From NCBI GenBank assembly GCA_021775795.1, contig JAJFHB010000528.1, forward strand, positions 1-8,027: a stretch of 8,027 nucleotides of DNA. The letters run 5' to 3'. This stretch comes from Hyphomicrobiales bacterium. GTDB lineage: Bacteria; Pseudomonadota; Alphaproteobacteria; Rhizobiales; JAJFHB01. The translations under genes and the position numbers were made by a program. Under the pieces are notes generated by a model. It searched no databases, was not told where the DNA came from, and saw only the letters and a program-made list of their open reading frames with translations. Position 1 is the stretch's first letter, and each line of letters starts with the position of its first letter. Shown in pieces: positions 1-5,648 of this stretch.

Positions 1-926
1 ACACCGCGCTTGACCTGTGACACCATCGTGTCCGGCGAGGTAAACCGGCCAACGCTGACAACGGGCTTGTCCGTGACCGTTTTGACAAAGCTGACGTATT
101 CTTCCTGGAATCCCTCCTTGGCAAATCGCGAGGTTTGCGAATCCTCCGTCCAGTCGGAAAGATTGACGTCCCACAGATCGGGCAGGTCCTTCAGCATTTC
201 GACGAAGTCCCGGCCGGCTTGCAGATCGCCGTCTATTTCGTTGACAGCAAACCGCAGGGCGATAGCACATGTATCGCCAACCTCAGCCTTCATGTCTTCA
301 AGAATTTCCCGCGTCAGTCGGGCCCGGTTCTCGAGGCTGCCGCCATACTCATCGCCGCGCTGATTGTACCGGGTTTGCAGGAACTGGCTGAGGATAGACA
401 GCCCGTGGCCGGCATAGGCGTAAATGATGTCAAATCCCGCCTCTCTGGCCCGCCGCGCTGCCGCCCGATGCTGATCGCGCAATGTGATGATGTCGCTTTT
501 GTCCATGGCGCGTGACTGGAACGGCTCGACCGATTCAAGCGTCAGGAAAGATCCAGGTCCAAGCGGCGGCAGGCGCGAGCCGCGATTGCAGGCTGCAAGA
601 CCAATGTGGCCCAGCTCAACGGCCGCCAGCGCCCCATGCCGATGGATCGCCTCGGGAATGGGCGCTATGCCTGCAATATGGTCATCGTGCCAAAGATGCA
701 GCGAAGGAAAAGGCCAGAACTCCGAGGAATTTCCGATCTCTGCAATTTCAGTTGAAACAACGCCCCATCCGCCTTCTGCCTTGACCTCCCGCATCCGGGT
801 AACAGCCAGTGGCGCACTGTCGCTAATGCCGGTGCAGTGCGGCACCTGGAAGAACCGGTTCGGGGCGACAACCGGCCCGATGGGTACGGGCTCAAAAAGA
901 ACATCGTAGCGCGGATCGCGTGCCAT
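1..926 (-). CDS. TMADH/DMADH-family flavin amine dehydrogenase, N-terminal part (C-terminus outside window)
   Basis: This is the FMN-binding TIM barrel of an old-yellow-enzyme-type amine dehydrogenase; 308 complete codons are visible and the frame runs off the left edge. The start MARDPRYDVLFEP closely resembles the N-terminus of trimethylamine dehydrogenase (TMADH). Cys31, in QVPHC, matches the TMADH cysteine that carries covalent 6-S-cysteinyl FMN. Tyr171 and His174 (YAGH) and Asp262 (WTED) match its catalytic Tyr169/His172/Asp267, and Trp259 matches Trp264 of the substrate aromatic bowl. The position of bowl residue Tyr60 is Ile61 here, so trimethylamine itself is a doubtful substrate. Relatives include dimethylamine, histamine and dimethylglycine (DgcA) dehydrogenases. 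Full members are about 700 residues with a 4Fe-4S site and an ADP/FAD-like domain, which would lie beyond the edge. The ATG lies 3 nt after the methyltransferase stop, with GGGAG 10 nt upstream, so the two genes are probably co-translated. Family confidence is high; substrate unknown. Confidence 0.88.
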   Translation of the reverse strand, partial: MARDPRYDVLFEPVPIGPVVAPNRFFQVPHCTGISDSAPLAVTRMREVKAEGGWGVVSTEIAEIGNSSEFWPFPSLHLWHDDHIAGIAPIPEAIHRHGALAAVELGHIGLAACNRGSRLPPLGPGSFLTLESVEPFQSRAMDKSDIITLRDQHRAAARRAREAGFDIIYAYAGHGLSILSQFLQTRYNQRGDEYGGSLENRARLTREILEDMKAEVGDTCAIALRFAVNEIDGDLQAGRDFVEMLKDLPDLWDVNLSDWTEDSQTSRFAKEGFQEEYVSFVKTVTDKPVVSVGRFTSPDTMVSQVKRG

Positions 927-929
927 GGC

Positions 930-2528
930 TCAAGTGCTCCCGTTCTCCCGCCACAGGCGCCCGTGCGCCTGCATGTCATCTTTGCTCAGCCTGATATCGA
1001 ACCGCTCTCTGACCGCTGTGTCCGCAATCGGGTCATTGGCAGCAGGATAGTGGCTGTTCAGAATTTTCCTGGCCGCCGCTGCTGCTGCTGTTTGCGCATC
1101 GCAGGCGCCGCCGGCCGTCCACTCATCATAGGTCTCGCGGCTGGCAATGGATGGATAGAGGTATTCCGTTTCCATCAGCTCAAGGGTCTGGCTTTGCCCG
1201 AGAAAATGTCCGGGCCCCAGCGCCACGTCCCTGATGACGTCAATCGACAAGCTCTCATCAGACACCTCGATCCCGCGCAGTGTGCGCTGCACGGCCCCGA
1301 GCATGTCGTTGTCGATGACCATCGCGTCGAATGAACAGCACATCAGGCTGCCAAGCATTCCGGCAGATTCGTGCACCAGATTGCAGCCCGCTGCTCCGGC
1401 CAACACGTTTGTAATGCCCTTTTCATAGCCGGCCTGCGCATCGGGAAGCTTGGAATCCGTCATCCCCGCTGCGGTGTGGCTTGGCAGGTTATAGTGGTTG
1501 ATGATTTGCGCCGCGGCCGCCGACATGATGGCCTCTTCGCCGCTGCCGCCGGAAAACGCCCCCGTTCTCAGATCAGACACGAAAGGCCAGTTGCCAACGC
1601 TGGCCGGATGGCCCTTCTTGACCAGATTGACGAGTACAAGTCCCGCAAGCGCTTCTGCCGTGGACAAAACCAGATTGCCGGCAAGGGCGGCCGGGCCGGT
1701 TGCGCCTGATTGCGGCACAACGGCAAATTCGACCGGCGCGCCATAAAGAATGGCCCGTGTCAGGGCGTCGGTATTTTCCTCGCCATACTTTAGGGGAGAA
1801 ACAACCGGGCACTGGCCAACTGAAAAAAACGGTCTTTTGCGAAAGGCCTCCTGACCTCCAGCAAAGATATGGGCCATCTCAAAAACCGCATCCACACTGC
1901 CCGCATCCATTACAGCGATTGCCGCGTGTTTTGTTGTGCCGGACATCAAAGCGTACGCGACATTCACATCATGCAGCATGGTGTCGTCGCTGAGTTCGTT
2001 GGATATCACCGTTTGTGCAAACATGTGGATGTGATCAAGGGCATCTGCCAGACGGGCAAAGTCGTATACATCCTGCAACGTTGAGGGCCGATATTCCTTG
2101 GAGCCCGGGTCAAGCGTGCGGACAGCTTCGCCGCAGGTTGAAAAATGCACGCGATCGCCGCCTATCTGCAGGTCATGGTGTTCCTGGCGCCCGCACAGCA
2201 CATATTCAGAAGCTGCGCCTGCAATGATGTCCTCAACAAATCCCCGCGGCATCGAAAGCCGTCCATGCTCGTTGACTGAACATCCAGCAGCAAGAGCGCG
2301 TTCAAGCAAGTCCGGTGTGGCGTCAGCCATGCCGATGTTTTCCAGTACATCCAGAGCACTCTGGTGTATCCGCACGACCTCGTGTTCCGACAAGGGTTTG
2401 AATGTCCCTGAGCTCAGGCCCGGCCAGACGACACTCCCCGTATCGGTTTGCTGCCGGGCTGCGAGCTTGGCATCGCGGGCAGACCCGCTACGTCTGGTGC
2501 GTCTTGTCTTTTCCGGTTCTGTCTTCAT
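930..2528 (-). CDS. MttB-superfamily (non-pyrrolysine) methylamine/betaine:corrinoid methyltransferase
   Basis: This 532-residue protein belongs to the trimethylamine methyltransferase (MttB) superfamily. Family members transfer a methyl from a quaternary or tertiary amine to the cobalt of a small corrinoid protein in the cytoplasm. The recognisable core includes GMTDSKLPDAQAGYEKG (residues 355-371), NLVHESAGMLGS (383-394) and the C-terminal stretch around GIEVSDESLSIDVIRD (419-434). True MttB carries pyrrolysine encoded by an in-frame UAG. This frame has no amber codon, which places it with the MtgB/MtpB/MtcB-like betaine demethylases or uncharacterised relatives. The N-terminal ~30 residues are basic and low in complexity, and there is a six-alanine run at 481-486. 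The frame stays open to 2642, but that extension would overlap the luxR-type stop and lacks family resemblance, so ATG 2528 is preferred. GTG 2534, with GGGA 9 nt upstream, is a real alternative. No corrinoid protein or activase gene is in the window. Confidence 0.88.
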   Translation of the reverse strand: MKTEPEKTRRTRRSGSARDAKLAARQQTDTGSVVWPGLSSGTFKPLSEHEVVRIHQSALDVLENIGMADATPDLLERALAAGCSVNEHGRLSMPRGFVEDIIAGAASEYVLCGRQEHHDLQIGGDRVHFSTCGEAVRTLDPGSKEYRPSTLQDVYDFARLADALDHIHMFAQTVISNELSDDTMLHDVNVAYALMSGTTKHAAIAVMDAGSVDAVFEMAHIFAGGQEAFRKRPFFSVGQCPVVSPLKYGEENTDALTRAILYGAPVEFAVVPQSGATGPAALAGNLVLSTAEALAGLVLVNLVKKGHPASVGNWPFVSDLRTGAFSGGSGEEAIMSAAAAQIINHYNLPSHTAAGMTDSKLPDAQAGYEKGITNVLAGAAGCNLVHESAGMLGSLMCCSFDAMVIDNDMLGAVQRTLRGIEVSDESLSIDVIRDVALGPGHFLGQSQTLELMETEYLYPSIASRETYDEWTAGGACDAQTAAAAAARKILNSHYPAANDPIADTAVRERFDIRLSKDDMQAHGRLWRENGST

Positions 2529-2566
2529 CAACACTGATCTGCATCCCAAAGGGTTTGGATGGCAGA

Positions 2567-2595
2567 ACAATATGCCGGCCGTCACATGCCAACAA
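2567..2595 (-). promoter_or_regulatory. Candidate promoter for the methyltransferase/dehydrogenase genes
   Basis: On the minus strand, TTGTTG (2595-2590) and TATTGT (2572-2567) are separated by 17 bp, matching 3/6 and 4/6 of the sigma70 consensus. Transcription would begin near 2560, giving a leader of about 30 nt. The weak -35 directly abuts a near-palindrome (2595-2614), as expected of an activator-dependent promoter. This is inference from sequence only. Confidence 0.35.
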
Positions 2596-2623
2596 TGGTC
2601 CCATTTGAGACCATGTGCGGCAT
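2578..2623. promoter_or_regulatory. Nested inverted repeats upstream of the methyltransferase gene, candidate LuxR-type operator
   Basis: ATGGTCCCATTTGAGACCAT (2595-2614) is a near-palindrome with 8 of 10 matching positions per half. Around it, GCCGTCACATG (2578-2588) pairs with CATGTGCGGC (2612-2621) apart from one bulged base, and ATGCC (2586-2590) mirrors GGCAT (2619-2623). The inner palindrome has the size and symmetry expected of a dimeric helix-turn-helix regulator site. It sits at the upstream edge of a candidate -35 and just downstream of the luxR-type gene. Alternatively the repeats form an RNA hairpin ending that gene, but no U-tract follows it. Confidence 0.4.
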
Positions 2624-2638
2624 CCGCCAAAGGCCATG

Positions 2639-3448
2639 TCACCGGGCGGTAAGATGTTCGATAAACTGTGCCAGCAGGTCCCGCTCAGAAAAAATCCCCA
2701 GCTTCTTGTAGAGGCGCTTGCGGTGATTTTTCACGGTTCCTTCCGATATCTGCAACTGACTGCCAATCTCAAAGGAGGAATGGCCCTGTACGATGAGCCC
2801 GACAATCTGCCGCTCGCGCGGGGTTAGTTCGTTCTTCAGGAAGTTTCTGCTTGCCTCGTTGATGTCAAAGGGTGGCAGGGCGATCTGCTGCGTCCCGGTG
2901 TTTGCCGCCTCAGCAGCGGAGGCATGTTTTGCTGATTGATCGGCAGCGCGCGCCCGTTCGTGAGACGTGTTCAGTCCCACCAGCATCGGCAGTATGCCGC
3001 TGAGCTGCTTTGCCTCACTTGGCGAAAACGGCGTTCGCCTCTCCAGGCACAAGGCAATCGCTGTATCTCCAGCGCTTGGCAAAAACACGCCAAGCCCGTC
3101 ACGCATCCCTGTTTGTGGTTGGAAAATCTGGAAATAGGCGGTGATCAGCTTACGGGCGGACTTTGCCTCCCGCATCCTGACAACGCCTTCGCACTGTTGT
3201 TTCCGCCAGTATTCAAAGAAGGGATCCAGCCGATAAAAGCTGCTCAGATACGTTTCGATTTGATTGGCAGGCACATCGTCGGCCAGAACATATTGGGGCG
3301 CTTCGCTGGTCGAATAGCGCATGATCATGCGCATATCCCATGCAACCATTGACGTGATGACACCGAGCAGATGGCGATAGAATTCATCACAGCCAACCAC
3401 AGCGGCACAATCGCCAAGCCTGATCGTCGTTGTATCGAGCAGCCGCAT
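2639..3448 (-). CDS. LuxR-family (GerE-type HTH) transcriptional regulator
   Basis: The 269-residue protein has a clear C-terminal LuxR-type helix-turn-helix at about residues 207-264, opening LTPRERQIVGLIVQG and continuing through ISEGTVKNHRKRLYKKLGI; the SEGTVKNHRKRLYKKLG segment is the recognition helix region. The N-terminal ~160 residues do not look like a phosphoacceptor domain, because there is no receiver-like start with acidic residues. I do not recognise them as an acyl-homoserine-lactone domain either; they could be a GAF-like small-molecule sensor. A polar, alanine-rich linker (about 160-195) joins the two parts. The ATG has a strong Shine-Dalgarno at 3458-3465. The gene lies 126 nt after the ATPase stop and 110 nt before the methyltransferase start, in the same orientation. 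I infer control of the methyltransferase/dehydrogenase genes through the palindrome at 2595-2614. The ligand is unknown. Confidence 0.85.
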   Translation of the reverse strand: MRLLDTTTIRLGDCAAVVGCDEFYRHLLGVITSMVAWDMRMIMRYSTSEAPQYVLADDVPANQIETYLSSFYRLDPFFEYWRKQQCEGVVRMREAKSARKLITAYFQIFQPQTGMRDGLGVFLPSAGDTAIALCLERRTPFSPSEAKQLSGILPMLVGLNTSHERARAADQSAKHASAAEAANTGTQQIALPPFDINEASRNFLKNELTPRERQIVGLIVQGHSSFEIGSQLQISEGTVKNHRKRLYKKLGIFSERDLLAQFIEHLTAR

Positions 3449-3457
3449 CCCGCAGCA

Positions 3458-3465
3458 CCTTCTCC
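3458..3465 (-). promoter_or_regulatory. Strong ribosome binding site for the LuxR-type regulator
   Basis: GGAGAAGG on the minus strand ends 9 nt before the ATG at 3448. This supports that start and suggests efficient translation of the regulator independently of the upstream ATPase gene. The 126-nt gap in which it lies (3449-3574) shows no convincing terminator. Confidence 0.65.
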
Positions 3466-3574
3466 AGATGTTGTGCTCTGAGGGATGTTACATGCCGGGC
3501 TGCGATTGAAGCAAACAGCCGATCACATTGCCGCCAGCGGACAAGGCATTCTGGTCCAAGGGCGATAGTGGTCG

Positions 3575-4618
3575 TCAGGCCCGGTTCATCAGGGCGTCAA
3601 TCACGGCCTTGCGGGTCAGCAAACCGATCGGCTTTCCCGCCGCATCGACAACCGTTGCGTCTGCATCAGCGTCGATGATCGTGGGCGCAACGTCTTCGAC
3701 TTTTGCGTCGGCGGAAACCGTCGGGGCCTTTGTCGAAGCGTTTCGCGTGAGTGAAGTCATGAGCGCCTTTGCGGAAAGTACCTTGGCCCGGGGAATGTCT
3801 TTGGTGAATTCGCCGATATAGTCCGTTGCGGGACGCAGCACGAAATCTTCCGGCGCGCCGATTTGAACGATCTTCCCGTCTTTCATGATGGCAATGCGAT
3901 CGGCCAGGCGTATGGCCTCATCGAAGTCATGGGTAATGAAAACGATTGTCTTGTGAAGCATGTTCTGGAGGCGCAAAAACTCATCCTGCATTTCGCTGCG
4001 GATGAGGGGATCTAGAGCTGAAAAAGGTTCATCCAGGAACCAGACCTCAGGTTCAACGGCAAGTGAGCGGGCAATGCCCACGCGTTGTTGCTGGCCGCCG
4101 GAAAGCTCACGCGGATAGTAATTTTCGCGCCCGCTAAGACCAACGAGCTCGATCACTTCAAGGGCTCTTCGCTCGCGGCTGGTCTTGTCGAGGCCCTGAA
4201 TTTCGAGTGGAAAGGCAATGTTTCCGAGAACTGTCAGATGCGGTAGCAAGGCAAAATTCTGAAACACCATCCCCATCTTGTGGCGCCGGATTTCATTCAA
4301 CTCCTTCTCCGAAAGTTTCTGGATGTCGGAGCCGTTGAACAATACTTCGCCCGCCGTTGAATCTATCAGGCCGGACATACAGCGCAGCAGCGTGGACTTT
4401 CCCGACCCGGAGAGCCCCATGATGACGAATATTTCACCCTCTTCCACATCAAGGGTCGCGTCCCAGACTGCAGCTATGTGACCGCTGTCCACCAGCGAAC
4501 TGTCAGATGGCGCGAAGTTCTCTCGCTGGAGGAAGCTTTTCGGTTCCGGTCCGAACAGTTTCCATACGCCGCGGCACGAGATCTTGGCACCCGGTTGAGT
4601 TTGTGTGTTCACAGTCAT
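3575..4618 (-). CDS. ProV/OpuAA-like betaine ABC transporter ATP-binding protein
   Basis: This is the cytoplasmic ATPase of a quaternary-amine (QAT-type) importer, 347 residues from ATG 4618. The nucleotide-binding set is complete: Walker A GLSGSGKST (68-76, Lys74), Q-loop Gln120 in VFQNFALLPH, signature LSGGQQQ (172-178), Walker B VWFLDEP (192-198, catalytic Glu197) and switch His230 in ITHD. The extended N-terminus with KLFGPEPK is typical of ProV-like ATPases. The tail (about 300-347, ending with a GLLTRKAVIDALM-type helix) resembles a single CBS half rather than the tandem pair used for ionic-strength sensing in osmoregulatory ProV/OpuAA. That fits a nutrient importer better than an osmolyte system, though this is inference. 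A TTG start at 4639 would abut the DeoR-type stop; ATG 4618 is preferred, leaving a 21-nt gap. Its permease and binding protein are on the divergent arm. Confidence 0.92.
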   Translation of the reverse strand: MTVNTQTQPGAKISCRGVWKLFGPEPKSFLQRENFAPSDSSLVDSGHIAAVWDATLDVEEGEIFVIMGLSGSGKSTLLRCMSGLIDSTAGEVLFNGSDIQKLSEKELNEIRRHKMGMVFQNFALLPHLTVLGNIAFPLEIQGLDKTSRERRALEVIELVGLSGRENYYPRELSGGQQQRVGIARSLAVEPEVWFLDEPFSALDPLIRSEMQDEFLRLQNMLHKTIVFITHDFDEAIRLADRIAIMKDGKIVQIGAPEDFVLRPATDYIGEFTKDIPRAKVLSAKALMTSLTRNASTKAPTVSADAKVEDVAPTIIDADADATVVDAAGKPIGLLTRKAVIDALMNRA

Positions 4619-4639
4619 CTGGTCCGCTGTTCCCGGCAA

Positions 4640-5461
4640 TTATGAAAAGGCACTCCGAACCACATTTGATGTGCCGGCGTCAGGTTTTGCCTGCACGACT
4701 TTCACACCTACATCTTCGAAGGACGCGACCGTATCTTGATCTTCACAATCTGTGATCAGGATATCAATACTGCTCGCCGCAAATGCCGTGATGCGGTCCC
4801 GCTGCCTTAGTTTTCGCGCTGTCGCCAGCACCACTGTCTGAGTGCTTTGCTTGCGCAGCAGCCGGGCCAGATGTGCGTCTGTCTCATATGAGTATGTCAG
4901 TCCTTCCCTCACCGTTATGCCTTCTGCCGCGATAAAAGCCGTATCTGCGTTGATAGCCTTGAGCATTTCCTCGGCAAAAGCGCCCGATGTTGCAAGCGTC
5001 TTGTGCCGGACAAGACCGCCGATGAGGTAGGTGACCATGTTCGAGTTTTCAGACAGGCACGAAGCAATGTTGACGCCCACAGTAGCCACTGTCAGCGGTA
5101 TGGGCAGGACGGCGAGTTCACGGGCAAAAGCAAGCAACGTTGAACCGTCATTTAGCAGAAGCGTCTGGTCTGCCCTGATCATTTCAACCGCTGTGCGGGC
5201 GATGTTTTTCTTGGCTTCAACGTCCAGTTCTTGACGCACGGCAAAAGCCTGGTCAGCGCCACGCAATGACTGAATGACGGCACCCCCATGGGTGCGCCGG
5301 ATTGTGCCGCTGACTTCCATTGATGTCAGGTCACGTCGGATCGTTGCAACAGACACCGCCAGGTCCTGCGCGAGCCTTTCCACAGAAACGGTACCATCAA
5401 GCATTATCTGCCTCTGGATGGCCTGATGACGTGCTGCCGGGTTTCGAATTCCACCATTCAT
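4640..5461 (-). CDS. DeoR-family transcriptional regulator
   Basis: The 273-residue protein has an N-terminal DeoR winged helix (about 10-60), with the family hallmarks VSVATIRRDL (36-45) and a wing RRTHGGAV (55-62). It is followed by the DeoR C-terminal sensor domain (about 80-240), with LNDGSTLLAFARELA (103-117) and ILITD (234-238). Most DeoR proteins sense a phosphorylated sugar. Here the usual D-x-S-K segment before the final strands reads VLATARKLRQRDR (211-223), so the first aspartate and serine are missing and the ligand may differ. ATG 5459-5461 has little Shine-Dalgarno complementarity but is the only start that keeps the whole helix-turn-helix. The gene is first in the minus-strand run and is followed 21 nt later by the transporter ATPase. 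The operator-like repeats in the divergent region are its probable target, so autoregulation and control of both arms are likely. Confidence 0.88.
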   Translation of the reverse strand: MNGGIRNPAARHQAIQRQIMLDGTVSVERLAQDLAVSVATIRRDLTSMEVSGTIRRTHGGAVIQSLRGADQAFAVRQELDVEAKKNIARTAVEMIRADQTLLLNDGSTLLAFARELAVLPIPLTVATVGVNIASCLSENSNMVTYLIGGLVRHKTLATSGAFAEEMLKAINADTAFIAAEGITVREGLTYSYETDAHLARLLRKQSTQTVVLATARKLRQRDRITAFAASSIDILITDCEDQDTVASFEDVGVKVVQAKPDAGTSNVVRSAFS

Positions 5462-5503
5462 GTGGCGGACAATAACACAAGAACGCGCCTATGTGAGCAA
5501 TAT

Positions 5504-5534
5504 CAATCATAAACGATAACAATTATGATTGTTA
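5504..5534. promoter_or_regulatory. Overlapping inverted repeats, candidate DeoR-type operator
   Basis: CAATCATAA (5504-5512) and TTATGATTG (5523-5531) form a perfect 9-bp inverted repeat with a 10-bp spacer. Overlapping it, TAACAAT (5517-5523) and ATTGTTA (5528-5534) form a perfect 7-bp repeat around TATG. The central ATGATTG segment is shared, so the two sites are mutually exclusive or part of a higher-order array. They lie on candidate promoters for both divergent arms. Assignment to the adjacent DeoR-type protein is inferred from position. Confidence 0.5.
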
Positions 5535-5535
5535 A
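5506..5535 (-). promoter_or_regulatory. Candidate promoter for the deoR-type/ATPase arm
   Basis: On the minus strand, TTAACA (5535-5530, 5/6 of the -35 consensus) and TATGAT (5511-5506, 5/6 of the -10 consensus) are separated by 18 bp. Transcription would start near 5499, about 38 nt before the ATG at 5461. Both hexamers lie within or touch inverted-repeat arms, so a bound dimer would occlude the promoter. Confidence 0.5.
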
Positions 5536-5557
5536 TTGTCGATATCCACACTATCGT
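5529..5557 (+). promoter_or_regulatory. Candidate promoter for the binding-protein/permease arm
   Basis: TTGTTA (5529-5534) and TATCGT (5552-5557) each match 4/6 of the sigma70 consensus and are 17 bp apart. Transcription would begin near 5564, leaving a leader of about 85 nt. The -35 lies on the right arm of the inverted repeats and overlaps the -35 of the opposite promoter, implying joint control. The score is modest and other start sites are possible. Confidence 0.35.
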
Positions 5558-5595
5558 CACAAATGTTCGGGTCACCCTCGGCCCTGAGCATCCTT

Positions 5596-5613
5596 TGCCG
5601 CAGCATAGCGGCA
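5596..5613 (+). other. Small hairpin in the binding-protein mRNA leader
   Basis: TGCCGC (5596-5601) and GCGGCA (5608-5613) form a perfect 6-bp stem with a 6-nt loop, 20 nt before the Shine-Dalgarno. No T-run follows, so it is not a terminator. It might affect mRNA stability or translation, or have no function. Confidence 0.25.
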
Positions 5614-5632
5614 GTTCGAAAATCAATGTTCT

Positions 5633-5639
5633 GGGGAGG
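5633..5639 (+). promoter_or_regulatory. Ribosome binding site fixing the start of the binding-protein gene
   Basis: GGGGAGG ends 9 nt before ATG 5649. The frame is open from 5529, but only the 5649 start gives a normal signal peptide directly at the N-terminus and has a strong Shine-Dalgarno. Confidence 0.8.
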
Positions 5640-5648
5640 TTAGCCAAA

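Noticed and set aside
1074..1093. Short GCC/GCT trinucleotide run
   Set aside because: It encodes the six-alanine stretch of the methyltransferase; too short to count as a repeat element.
837..1334. A 165-codon plus-strand frame opposite the methyltransferase/dehydrogenase junction
   Set aside because: It is antisense to two recognised protein families, with no supporting motif or convincing ribosome binding site.
2529..2642. A 38-codon N-terminal extension of the methyltransferase
   Set aside because: It would overlap the luxR-type stop codon and cover the palindrome and candidate promoter; the extra residues show no family resemblance.
2098..2652. A 184-codon plus-strand frame opposite the methyltransferase N-terminus
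   Set aside because: It is antisense to a recognisable gene and crosses its regulatory region; the product has no domain character.
3449..3574. Possible terminator or promoter between the ATPase and luxR-type genes
   Set aside because: Only a short CCGC-TG-GCGG inverted repeat and weak -35/-10-like hexamers are present, not strong enough to call.
5515..5524. GATAACAATT, identical to part of the E. coli lac operator
   Set aside because: There is no LacI-family gene here and the flanking half-site is not in register; this is chance similarity in AT-rich operator-like DNA.
5529..5648. A 40-codon N-terminal extension of the binding protein
   Set aside because: It would put the signal peptide inside the chain, overlaps candidate operator and promoter sequence, and lacks the strong Shine-Dalgarno seen before ATG 5649.
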